Positions 24,479 to 32,752 of a stretch of DNA of 64,000 nt are shown here, in pieces; position 1 is the stretch's first letter, and every line of letters begins with the position of its first letter. The notes below the pieces were generated by a model, which was not told the origin of the DNA, did not search any database, and saw nothing but the letters and a program-made list of their open reading frames with translations. The stretch comes from an uncultured Eubacterium sp. (GTDB lineage: Bacteria > Bacillota > Clostridia > Lachnospirales > Lachnospiraceae): NCBI GenBank assembly GCA_910583555.1, contig CAJTXO010000004.1:84381-148380 (forward strand), given 5' to 3'. The position numbers were made by a program, and so were the translations under genes.

Positions 24479-26242
24479 ATGGCTTTTGATGGATTTACCG
24501 TTGCGGCACTGACATCGGAACTATCGCAGCAGCTCACGGACGGCCGCCTGCAGAAGATTGCGCAGCCGGAAGCGGACGAACTGCTGCTATCAATAAAAAA
24601 GAACCGGACGACATATCGTCTCGTCCTTTCGGCAAACCCTTCCCTTCCTTTGGTCTACCTTACGGAACAGCCAAAGACTTCTCCCCCCGCAGCGCCTAAT
24701 TTCTGCATGCTGCTGCGGAAACATTTAAACGGGGCCCGGATCACGGACATCTCCCAGTACGGACTGGAGCGTGTCATACGGATCAGCCTGGAAAACCTGA
24801 ACGAACTGGGCGACGAGGTAACAAAGTACCTCGTCGTGGAGATCATGGGGAAACACAGTAATATTATTTTTCTGGACGATTCGGACCGGATCATTGACAG
24901 TATCAAACACGTATCATCTCTCGTCAGTTCGGTGCGTGAAGTACTGCCCGGGCGCGATTATTTTATTCCCAACACGAAAAAGAAACACGATCCCTTTGCC
25001 ATCACGACGGATGCCTGGATGAAAGAGGTCGTGACGCAGCCGTGCGGCGTGGCGCAAGGCTTGTGCCGCTATTTCACAGGGTTTAGTCTAAACGCCGCGC
25101 ATGAGATCGCGGACCGCAGCCGGATCGACGGCGACGCCCCGTTTGCCTCATTAAACGGGAACCAGCGCGCCAGCCTGTTCGAGACGTTAAAAGACATACT
25201 TGCCAGCATGCGGGCCGGCGCATTTTCGCCTGAAATCGTGTGGGACGGGAACGAGCCCGTCGAATTTTCCGCTTTCGAGCTTACGATGTACGGGAGTTTT
25301 ACCCATCAGACGTTCCCCACGATGAGCCAGACGATCGAACATTATTACCGCGAAAAGGATATCGTCCAGCGGATCCGCCAAAAATCAACGGAACTGCGAA
25401 AACATGTGACAAATCTACTGGAACGGACCGCAAAAAAACTTGCGATCCAGGAAAAGCAGCTGGCCGATACCGGAAAACGCGACAAGTTTAAAGTGTACGG
25501 CGAACTGATCCACACGTATGGCTATCAGATGGAGGATGGGGAAAAGCAGCTCGTCTGCACAAATTATTACGACGGCAGGGAAGTCCGCATACCGGTCGAT
25601 CCCACGCTCTCGCCTTCCGAAAACGCGAATCACTATTTTAACCGCTACAATAAACTGAAACGGACGTTTGAAGCCGTCACGCTCCAGATCGCGGAAACAA
25701 AGGAACTTCTGGAACATCTGGAAACGATACTGACAGCGCTGGATATTGCCCGCCAGGAGGAAGACCTCGTGCAGATCAAACAGGAACTCATAGACAGCGG
25801 TTACATGAAAAGCCGTGACAGCGGACGGCGCAAAAAAAAGCAGGCGCTGCCGAAAAGCGATCCGCTCCACTACGTTTCCTCCGATGGATACGACATTTAC
25901 GTGGGTAAGAACAATTATCAGAACGACTACCTGACATTTAAGCTTGCCTCGGGAAATGACTGGTGGTTTCACGTCAAGCAGGCTCCCGGCTCCCATGTCA
26001 TCATAAAATGCAACAATGAAGAGCCGCCGGTCACGACATTTGAAGAGGCAGCGAGCCTGGCGGCCTTTTATTCCCAAAAGCGCGACGCGCAAAAAGTAGA
26101 GATCGACTATGTGCAGAAGAAACACGTCAAAAGGCCAAAGGGAGGCCGATCCGGATTTGTTGTTTACTACACCAATTATTCGATGGTCGTGTCCCCGGAC
26201 ATCAGCCTTATTAAAGAAATCAATACAGGAGGAACGCGATGA
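24479..26242 (+). CDS. rqcH: Ribosome quality control protein RqcH (NFACT family)
   Basis: Binds stalled 50S-nascent chain complexes and directs addition of C-terminal alanine tails that mark the peptide for degradation; often mislabelled fibronectin-binding protein. The 587 residues show the NFACT-N start MAFDGFTVAALTSELSQQLTDGR, a long coiled-coil middle (about 290-430), and a C-terminal NFACT-R domain (YVGKNNYQNDYLTFK, then WWFHVKQAPGSHVII). The start has AGGAGG. It overlaps the downstream phosphatase by 4 bp (ATGA). Confidence 0.95.
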   Translation: MAFDGFTVAALTSELSQQLTDGRLQKIAQPEADELLLSIKKNRTTYRLVLSANPSLPLVYLTEQPKTSPPAAPNFCMLLRKHLNGARITDISQYGLERVIRISLENLNELGDEVTKYLVVEIMGKHSNIIFLDDSDRIIDSIKHVSSLVSSVREVLPGRDYFIPNTKKKHDPFAITTDAWMKEVVTQPCGVAQGLCRYFTGFSLNAAHEIADRSRIDGDAPFASLNGNQRASLFETLKDILASMRAGAFSPEIVWDGNEPVEFSAFELTMYGSFTHQTFPTMSQTIEHYYREKDIVQRIRQKSTELRKHVTNLLERTAKKLAIQEKQLADTGKRDKFKVYGELIHTYGYQMEDGEKQLVCTNYYDGREVRIPVDPTLSPSENANHYFNRYNKLKRTFEAVTLQIAETKELLEHLETILTALDIARQEEDLVQIKQELIDSGYMKSRDSGRRKKKQALPKSDPLHYVSSDGYDIYVGKNNYQNDYLTFKLASGNDWWFHVKQAPGSHVIIKCNNEEPPVTTFEEAASLAAFYSQKRDAQKVEIDYVQKKHVKRPKGGRSGFVVYYTNYSMVVSPDISLIKEINTGGTR

Positions 26243-27072
26243 TCGATCATGATTCCCACGTACACACGGCGTTTTCGACCGACAGTGACGAACCGATGGA
26301 GCAGATGGTAAAGCAGGCGGTGCGGGCCGGACTGCACGGCATTACCTTTACCGATCATATGGATTACAATTTTCCGCAGGCCTTTAATCAAGACGATACG
26401 AACCCGGCTCCGTTTACGTTCGATCTGGAGCAGTATCTGGCACAGATCGGCCGGCTGGAGAAAATATATGGTTCTCAGGTGCGGATATACCGCGGCGTGG
26501 AGCTCGGCCTGAAACCTGACGCGGTCGAAAAAAATATTGCGTTGAGCCGGGACAGCCGGCTGGATTATATCATCGGCTCCATTCATCTGGTCGATGATAT
26601 CGATCCCTATTTTCCACAGTACTGGGACACCTTTGGGGAGAAAGCCGGGATAACGGCTTATTTTGAAACAGCGCTGCAAAACGTGCAGCACGCCCGTGTA
26701 CCAATCGACACCTTCGGCCATCTTGACTATATTGTCCGCTACGCCCCATCGGGAAGCCGTTTCTATTCCTACCGGATGTACGCGGAACTGATCGACGAAA
26801 TACTCCGCAGTATCGTGGCACAGGGCATTTCCCTCGAGGTGAACACGTCGGGCTACAAAAATGGCGGCACGATGCCAAATCCGAATGAAGACATCATCCG
26901 CCGCTACCGGGAATTGGGCGGGGAATCGATCACGTTCGGCTCCGACGCCCATGCGGCGGGATTATTAGCGGCCCGTTTTGCGGATGCCGAAAAAATAGTA
27001 AGAAATGCCGGTTTTGACCATTATGTTACATTTACAGGCCATAAACCGACATTCCATACATTCGAATCTTAA
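26239..27072 (+). CDS. PHP-domain histidinol-phosphatase, HisJ family
   Basis: A 277-residue PHP-superfamily metal-dependent phosphatase. Metal-binding motifs HDSHVHTAFSTDS (residues 3-15), TFTDHMDY, RGVELGLKP, GSIHLVDD, DTFGHLDY and GSDAHAA are all visible. Closest in pattern to HisJ/HisK histidinol-phosphatases, the eighth step of histidine synthesis, but no other his genes are present here, so the substrate is inferred. Translationally coupled to rqcH; convergent with nifU. Confidence 0.8.
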   Translation: MIDHDSHVHTAFSTDSDEPMEQMVKQAVRAGLHGITFTDHMDYNFPQAFNQDDTNPAPFTFDLEQYLAQIGRLEKIYGSQVRIYRGVELGLKPDAVEKNIALSRDSRLDYIIGSIHLVDDIDPYFPQYWDTFGEKAGITAYFETALQNVQHARVPIDTFGHLDYIVRYAPSGSRFYSYRMYAELIDEILRSIVAQGISLEVNTSGYKNGGTMPNPNEDIIRRYRELGGESITFGSDAHAAGLLAARFADAEKIVRNAGFDHYVTFTGHKPTFHTFES

Positions 27073-27105
27073 TATCCCGCGTCCTAAGCTTCCGCGCTGA
27101 TCCTG

Positions 27106-27180
27106 TCCTGAACTGCCATGAGGATTAATGCTCCTCCTCGTCGTCCTGAACTGCCATGAGGATCAATACTCCTCGTCGTC
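27106..27180. repeat. 38-bp tandem duplication at the nifU 3' end
   Basis: TCCTGAACTGCCATGAGGAT starts at 27106 and again at 27144, offset 38 bp. The right copy contains the last codons and stop of nifU; the left copy repeats them downstream, also ending in Glu codons followed by a stop. Confidence 0.85.
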
Positions 27181-27600
27181 CTCATCCTCATGGATGTCGG
27201 ACTTCGGCTCTTCCAGTCCTTCGATCACGATACCATGTTTTTTCGCGTAATCCCAAAGGGCGGCGTGAATGGCTTCCTCGGCCAAAAGAGAACAGTGGAC
27301 TTTCACTGGGGGAAGTCCGTCGAGTGCCTCCATCACAGCTTTATTCGTAACCTGCATAGCCTCTTCAATCGATTTTCCCTTGACCAGTTCGGTTGCCATA
27401 CTGCTCGTCGCCACCGCTGCGCCGCAGCCAAACGTCTTAAATTTGCAGTCGTTGATGATCCCGTCATCGTCTATATCAAGGTAGATCCGCATAATGTCGC
27501 CGCATTTCGCATTTCCGACCGTTCCGACCCCGCTTGCGTTTTCGATTTCTCCGACGTTCCTCGGATTACTAAAATGATCCATCACCTTTTCACTATACAT
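27163..27600 (-). CDS. nifU: Iron-sulfur cluster scaffold NifU/IscU
   Basis: Scaffold on which NifS-derived sulfur and iron are assembled. The 145-residue protein begins MYSEKVMDHFSNPRNVGEI and has the three cluster cysteines in GNAKCGD, TFGCGAA and VHCSLLAEE. An acidic Asp/Glu tail follows; its DNA is part of a tandem duplication. The start at 27600 has GGAGGAAAGAAGAA. It lies directly after nifS in an iscR-nifS-nifU unit. Confidence 0.96.
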   Translation of the reverse strand: MYSEKVMDHFSNPRNVGEIENASGVGTVGNAKCGDIMRIYLDIDDDGIINDCKFKTFGCGAAVATSSMATELVKGKSIEEAMQVTNKAVMEALDGLPPVKVHCSLLAEEAIHAALWDYAKKHGIVIEGLEEPKSDIHEDEDDEEY

Positions 27601-27624
27601 TTCTTCTTTCCTCCAATCCAATCG

Positions 27625-28809
27625 TTAATGCGAGTTCTTTTTTACAAAATCCTCATACAGAGGCGACATGCTCCGAAGCTTTTCCACGATAGCGGTTAAT
27701 TTTTCCACCACATAGTCGGCGTCTTCTTTCGAAATATCTTCACTGAGCGTCAACCGCAGGGAGCCGTGCGCGATCTCATGCGGAAGTCCGATCGCCAGCA
27801 GTACGTGGGATGGGTCAAGGGAACCCGACGTACAGGCGGAACCGCTGGAGGCGCATATTCCTTCCATGTCAAGCATGATCAACAGGGACTCTCCTTCGAC
27901 AAACTGAAAACTGAAATTGACGTTATTCGGCAGGCGTTCGCTGCGGTGTCCGTTTAACCGGCAGTACGGAATGCCTGTTTCTATTTTCTGGATCAGGTAA
28001 TCCCTTACCTCGGTTTCCTGCTTTCTGCGCTCTTCCATCGAAGCTGCCGCCAAGGATACGGCCTTGCCAAAACCGACGATGCCCGGCACGTTTTCCGTCC
28101 CCGCCCGCCGTTTTCTCTCCTGCGCCCCGCCGTGGATAAAGGAACGGAGTTTCAGGCCCTTGCGGATATAAAGGAATCCGATCCCTTTTGGCCCGCGCAG
28201 TTTATGCCCGCTGGCACTCAACATGTCGATATTATATTGTTCCACATCGATCGGAATCTGTCCGAACGCCTGTACGGCGTCGGTGTGGAACAGTATCCCG
28301 TGCTCTTTCGCGATCCTGCCGATTTCCTGGATCGGCTGTATCGTTCCGATCTCATTATTGGCAAACATAACGGAAATCAGTATCGTGTCCGGACGGATCG
28401 CGTCCTGTAAGCGGTCCAGCCGCACGATCCCCTTCTCGTCCACATCGACGTAAGTAATCTCAAACCCGCGCTTTTCCAAATAATCACACGTATGAAGAAT
28501 GGCGTGGTGCTCAATCTTAGACGTGATGATATGCTTTCCTTTCTCCTGGTACGCTTCCACCGTAGCAATCAACGCCCAGTTATCTGCCTCGGTTCCCCCT
28601 GCCGTAAAATAAATATCCCTCATATCGGCATGCAGCGTGTCGGCAATGATCTGCCTGCTGTCGTTCACCGCTTTTTTATTTTTTGCCGCGAAATCGTACA
28701 CACTGGATGGATTGCCGAAATTTTCGGTAAAATATGGCAGCATAGCTTCTACCACTTCCGGCCGTACCGCCGTAGTCGCCGCATTGTCCAAATATATAAG
28801 TTCACTCAT
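27625..28809 (-). CDS. nifS: Cysteine desulfurase NifS/IscS
   Basis: PLP enzyme that releases sulfur from cysteine for iron-sulfur assembly. The 394 residues have the N-terminal YLDNAATT, the PLP lysine in SASGHKLRGPKG, and the persulfide-forming Cys in SSGSACTSGSLDPSHVL, typical of group I desulfurases. Located between iscR and nifU with short gaps, so probably one operon under IscR control. Confidence 0.97.
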   Translation of the reverse strand: MSELIYLDNAATTAVRPEVVEAMLPYFTENFGNPSSVYDFAAKNKKAVNDSRQIIADTLHADMRDIYFTAGGTEADNWALIATVEAYQEKGKHIITSKIEHHAILHTCDYLEKRGFEITYVDVDEKGIVRLDRLQDAIRPDTILISVMFANNEIGTIQPIQEIGRIAKEHGILFHTDAVQAFGQIPIDVEQYNIDMLSASGHKLRGPKGIGFLYIRKGLKLRSFIHGGAQERKRRAGTENVPGIVGFGKAVSLAAASMEERRKQETEVRDYLIQKIETGIPYCRLNGHRSERLPNNVNFSFQFVEGESLLIMLDMEGICASSGSACTSGSLDPSHVLLAIGLPHEIAHGSLRLTLSEDISKEDADYVVEKLTAIVEKLRSMSPLYEDFVKKNSH

Positions 28810-28881
28810 TTCTTTGTCTATCTCCTTTCTATGTTCATCCTGTCTGCTGCAAATAAGCGCAGGACAGCGTACTGCATCCCG

Positions 28882-29319
28882 TCAGCAGCCGCCGTTTTTA
28901 TCTGCCTCCGCGTCCGCAAGAAGCTCTGAAAGCATCAGGTTATCAACCGCGTAGTTGATACTGTCGCTGATCCGTTTCCACACAACTTTAGTAAGACATT
29001 GTTCCGATTCCTTGCAGGGAGTCCCGTTTTCCATAACCTCCGCGCAGTTTACCGGCGCAAGGTCACCCTCCAGGGCGCGCAAAACATCCCCTACCGAAAT
29101 ACGGTCGGTCGGCGCCGCCAGCGAATATCCGCCTTTCGCTCCCCTCACACTTGTGACAATATTTGCTTTTTTTAACTTCGCGACCAATTGTTCCAGATAA
29201 CTCATGGAAATATCCTGCCGTACGGCAATATCGCCGAGCGGAACCGGCTCGGATGTTCCGTGGATCGCGATGTCGATCACGGCCCGCAGACCATACCGAC
29301 CTTTAGTCGAAATCTTCAT
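28882..29319 (-). CDS. iscR: Rrf2-family iron-sulfur regulator IscR
   Basis: A 145-residue winged-helix repressor that senses iron-sulfur status. It starts MKISTKGRYGLRAVIDIA and has the wing SVRGAKGGYSLAAP. Three cysteines in NCAEVMENGTPCKESEQC match the cluster-binding pattern of the family. The frame is open to 29352, but 29319 has GAAGG before it and gives the standard N-terminus. First gene of the iscR-nifS-nifU unit with a consensus promoter, presumably autoregulated. Confidence 0.92.
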   Translation of the reverse strand: MKISTKGRYGLRAVIDIAIHGTSEPVPLGDIAVRQDISMSYLEQLVAKLKKANIVTSVRGAKGGYSLAAPTDRISVGDVLRALEGDLAPVNCAEVMENGTPCKESEQCLTKVVWKRISDSINYAVDNLMLSELLADAEADKNGGC

Positions 29320-29454
29320 CGTAACCTTCATTTCTGCACGAAAGGGCCCCACTGGAGTCGTTCCGCGGCTTTTTACACAATTTTCAACCCAATAACTGAT
29401 ACAAATATATTTCCTACCAATTTAATTCCTATTATTTTTATCGGGATTAAGGGT

Positions 29455-29483
29455 ATTATACTCTTCCTCCCCACTTTTGTCAA
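29455..29483 (-). promoter_or_regulatory. iscR promoter
   Basis: Minus strand TTGACA (29483-29478), 17-bp spacer, TATAAT (29460-29455), a perfect consensus. Just downstream, AATTCC and GGGATT (29424-29448) form a partial inverted repeat that could be the Rrf2 operator. The leader of about 135 nt to the start codon has no other clear feature. Confidence 0.85.
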
Positions 29484-29548
29484 TATGGCAGATAAAAAAT
29501 CTCCCTGCCTTCTGCGTTTGCACTTTTGTTTCTATTAGGGAAAAATCT

Positions 29549-31096
29549 TTATTTCAGATCGCTCAGCGCATAAGCGAATCCAGAACTGGCTTCAAGCCTG
29601 CTTTTTTCCACTCTGCTCCGTTTCGCTTCCACTTCCTGCTTTTTTAACTGATCTTCTATACCTGATACGGTAAAGACTTCTTTGTCATCCTCTGCAGCAG
29701 ACGCATATTCAGCTTGCGGACTGCCGCTTTGGAATGAGGAATCGATCCTCCATTCAACCGGATTTTCCACGATCCCCTTATCCACGACGAAGTGGAATCC
29801 ATCGCCGCTCTCTTCTCCCTCCGGTATGACAAATGTCTCAAACTCATGATCGGCTGTTTTCACATGCTTGCGCTCTGCCTGTTTTTTAGAAGCTTTTGCC
29901 AGTTTGCGTTCGGATTCGTTTTTAGATGCCTTTGCATGCTTGCGCTCAGACTCCTTTTTCGTCTCCTTCATCTGTCTGGATTCTGATTTCTTATGCAACT
30001 CCGCAATACCATTTACATTCATACCACTCGTCTCGGTCTCATCAAGCGGGGCCAGCGTTTTTATGACTACTGGTCTGGACACCGCCGGCTGTTCTACCGC
30101 AGCGGACTCTCTATGCACGGACTGAACTGTCGTTTTAGGTATCGTAGTATGATACTGTTCGAGAATCTGGTCAATGTTCATGCCACCTGACTCCGATTCA
30201 TCGAGCGCACCCGGTGTTCTGATCTGCATTGTATCTGCTGCCACCGGTGTTTTAATCTGTATTGTGTCTGTTGTATCCGGTGTCTTGATCTTTATTGCGT
30301 CCGCCACATCTGGTGTCTTGATCTTTATTGTGTCCGCCACATCTGGTGTCTTGATCTGCAGTGTGTCTGCTGCCTCTGGTGTATTGATGTGCAGGGACTC
30401 CGGTATATCCATCTTTACCGTACGCTCCACTTCTGCTGTCTCAGCCTGAATCGCTTCCAGAAGCTCATTGTCCCGCTGCGTCTGTTCGATCACATCGGCC
30501 ATATCTTCTTTGGCAGAAGCGCTCATACGGTGGATGCTGGCCGTAATATTGTCCAATCCCCGGCGGAGCGATTGAATATCGTCTTGCTCATCCTCCCCGT
30601 GTCCCGCGGAAATGTTTAACAGCATAGCAGCCGCTTCACTCAGCGCGTTCTCCGACTGCTCCCAGTCCTTCAGTGAGTTGGCTAAATAACCGAGCCGTTC
30701 TTCTACTTCATCGTTTTCCGCCGCCGCGGCCACCGGCTTCTGCGCCTCTTTCGGCGAAACATCCGGTACCGGTGTCCCATCCAAAAACTGACTGGAACGC
30801 TCCGTCTTTACCCTTTCATGAGACAGGTCAAGCATCCCATCATTTGAACGGAAATCCCGCTGTGGGGAAATGAGCGCATCGGAACTATCCGCAACAGGGC
30901 GAGGTGCCTTTCCCGGTGATGAAATTGTTCCGTCCAAAACAAACTCCGCCGAATCCAGTGCCATTTCTGCTATGTTTTCCCGATTCGGTGCAGCTTCTTT
31001 TTTTATTAACTCTTCCGTACTTATTTCAGAAGAAATCGACCATTCCGGCAAATTTTCTGTCGCTGGGCCCATATCAATTTTTGAATGTTTTGCCAT
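29549..31096 (-). CDS. Unrecognised repeat-rich, predicted disordered protein
   Basis: I do not recognise this 515-residue protein. It has no signal peptide or membrane segment. The N-terminal third is Ser/Glu-rich; residues about 140-220 look helical or coiled-coil (EERLGYLANSLKDWEQSENALSEAA...). A block of about six 11-residue repeats follows (DTIKIKTPDVA type), then a highly charged block of 12-residue KKESERKHAKAS-type repeats, and a C-terminal region (FETFVIPEGEESGDGFHFVV, then LKKQEVEAKRSRVEKSRLEASSGFAYALSDLK). It is divergent from a lipid-flippase gene. The start at 31096 is chosen because AAAGGGG precedes it at the best spacing. Confidence 0.7.
   Translation of the reverse strand: MAKHSKIDMGPATENLPEWSISSEISTEELIKKEAAPNRENIAEMALDSAEFVLDGTISSPGKAPRPVADSSDALISPQRDFRSNDGMLDLSHERVKTERSSQFLDGTPVPDVSPKEAQKPVAAAAENDEVEERLGYLANSLKDWEQSENALSEAAAMLLNISAGHGEDEQDDIQSLRRGLDNITASIHRMSASAKEDMADVIEQTQRDNELLEAIQAETAEVERTVKMDIPESLHINTPEAADTLQIKTPDVADTIKIKTPDVADAIKIKTPDTTDTIQIKTPVAADTMQIRTPGALDESESGGMNIDQILEQYHTTIPKTTVQSVHRESAAVEQPAVSRPVVIKTLAPLDETETSGMNVNGIAELHKKSESRQMKETKKESERKHAKASKNESERKLAKASKKQAERKHVKTADHEFETFVIPEGEESGDGFHFVVDKGIVENPVEWRIDSSFQSGSPQAEYASAAEDDKEVFTVSGIEDQLKKQEVEAKRSRVEKSRLEASSGFAYALSDLK
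29850..29995 (-). repeat. Charged 12-residue repeats (KESERKHAKAS type)
   Basis: About four 36-bp units encode Lys/Glu/Arg/Ala-rich dodecapeptides in the unrecognised protein. Confidence 0.75.
30207..30405 (-). repeat. 33-bp tandem repeats (DTIKIKTPDVA type)
   Basis: About six 33-bp units of the pattern GGTGTCTTGATCTTTATTGT (plus strand, first 20 bases) encode 11-residue repeats; neighbouring units are nearly identical, the outer ones more diverged. Confidence 0.9.
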
Positions 31097-31150
31097 ATGC
31101 ATCAACCCCTTTAATGAACAAGCATTCTCAACACATGCCTATACTTATTA

Positions 31151-31180
31151 TTATCATACTACAAAATCCGAAAAAAAACA
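31151..31180 (-). promoter_or_regulatory. Promoter of the repeat-rich protein gene
   Basis: Minus strand TTGTTT, 17-bp spacer, TATGAT, about 60 bp before the start; exact edges are approximate. Confidence 0.5.
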
Positions 31181-31261
31181 ATAGTAGAAAAAGAAATCAT
31201 AGTTTTTTATGTCGTACATAAATTATATTACACCGATCTGAATGGAATGGGAGAATCTGTC

Positions 31262-32752
31262 GTGAAAGAAAAAATACTGAAAGGGACGATTTTTTTAACA
31301 CTTGCAGGAATACTTGCCCGAGTTATCGGTTTTTTATACCGGATTTTTTTAGCAAACACGCTCGGTGAAACAGAACTGGGGATCTATCAGCTTGTATTTC
31401 CCGTCTATTCCATCTGTTTCACACTATACGCTTCGGGATTGCAGACAGCCGTTTCCCAGCTTGTTTCCAATCCTCACTACAAATATTCAAAGAAAGTAAT
31501 TAAGACAGGCATCATCCTGTCCCTCTGTATTTCGCTGACACTGTCCGCTGTCATTTTTATCTTTTCGGATTTTATCAGCCTGCATTTTCTATTTACAGAG
31601 AAAACCTCCGATCTTCTGAAGATCCTGGCACTGATCTTTCCGTTCTGCGGCGTGACCAGCATGATCAATGGCTATTTTTACGGCCTCCGCGAGGCAAAGG
31701 TACCCGCCGTTACCCAGATCATTGAACAGCTTTTCCGCGTCGGGTTTGTGTTTGCCATCTACATCAGCTCCGTCTTTGAATTTTCCTGTAAAGTAGCCGT
31801 GGCCGGACTGATCGCCGGTGAGCTGTGTTCCAATATTTATAACCTCATCAGCCTAAAACGGTCCCGCGTCAGAGAACTCGGGAAGCTTACCGTTACAAAA
31901 AGGAAAATCGCGAAAGCGATATTGAAACAGGCGATTCCGTTGAGCGGGACGAAACTTGTCATCGCCCTTTTGTCCAGTATCGAGTCGGTACTCATCCCGA
32001 TCATGCTCACACGCTATGGACTGTCCCATGACGACTCACTGGCTTTATACGGCGTGATCACGGGTATCGTCCTGCCGTTTATCCTCTTTCCCGGCACGAT
32101 CACCAATTCCCTTTCCGTCCTGCTGCTTCCTGAAATCTCGAAAGCCGACAATGAAAATAACCGCGCGCGGATCCTGCAGACGACAAAGATCACGATAAAA
32201 TATTCCCTTTTACTGGGGTGCGTCGCCACCTCTATCTTCCTCAATTTTGGAACTTCGATCGGCGTTTTGTTTTTCCACAGTGAAAACGCCGGAAAACTAC
32301 TGACACTTCTCGCCATGAGCTGCCCGTTCATATACGTTTCCACCACGCTGGCGAGCATCATCAACGGACTGTCCAAAACGCACATCACCTTCCGCAACAC
32401 CGTATGCGGACTTCTCGTGCGCATCCTGTTTCTCGTCACCGTAACGCCCAAATACGGCGTCTACGGTTATCTGTTCGGAATCCTGTTAAGTCAGATCATC
32501 ATCAGCATTTTGGACAGCGTTTACCTGATCCGGCACGGATACACGGAAATCGAGCTATCCCGCTGGCTCATTTTCCCCTGTATCGTACTCTCGGCCTCTA
32601 TTTATATATGCCGTATCCTCATGCAGAACTTATGCCTGTACCTGCATGTTGAAAAAAATTACATTCTGCTGCTCGCCATCGTACCGGCGCTCTTGATCTC
32701 CTTATTGTTCTTCCGCGCCTCGGGACTGGTGCAAAAAGAAGACCTTACCTGA
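31262..32752 (+). CDS. MOP-superfamily lipid/polysaccharide flippase (SpoVB/MurJ-like)
   Basis: Integral membrane transporter of about 496 residues with roughly 14 transmembrane segments. The N-terminal LKGTIFLTLAGILARVIGFLYRIFLANTLGETELGIYQL pattern and GLQTAVSQLVS place it in the SpoVB/YtgP/MurJ-like branch that flips lipid-linked wall or capsule precursors. The GTG at 31262 is preferred (GGGAG eight bases upstream); an ATG five codons earlier at 31247 has a poorer site. Its 3' end overlaps the convergent ligA end by 8 bp. Confidence 0.87.
   Translation: MKEKILKGTIFLTLAGILARVIGFLYRIFLANTLGETELGIYQLVFPVYSICFTLYASGLQTAVSQLVSNPHYKYSKKVIKTGIILSLCISLTLSAVIFIFSDFISLHFLFTEKTSDLLKILALIFPFCGVTSMINGYFYGLREAKVPAVTQIIEQLFRVGFVFAIYISSVFEFSCKVAVAGLIAGELCSNIYNLISLKRSRVRELGKLTVTKRKIAKAILKQAIPLSGTKLVIALLSSIESVLIPIMLTRYGLSHDDSLALYGVITGIVLPFILFPGTITNSLSVLLLPEISKADNENNRARILQTTKITIKYSLLLGCVATSIFLNFGTSIGVLFFHSENAGKLLTLLAMSCPFIYVSTTLASIINGLSKTHITFRNTVCGLLVRILFLVTVTPKYGVYGYLFGILLSQIIISILDSVYLIRHGYTEIELSRWLIFPCIVLSASIYICRILMQNLCLYLHVEKNYILLLAIVPALLISLLFFRASGLVQKEDLT

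Noticed and set aside
30174..30449. Plus-strand frame with SGVLIFIVSAT repeats, resembling a repetitive membrane peptide
   Set aside because: It is the complement of the 33-bp repeat array of the minus-strand protein; repeats would look repetitive in every frame.
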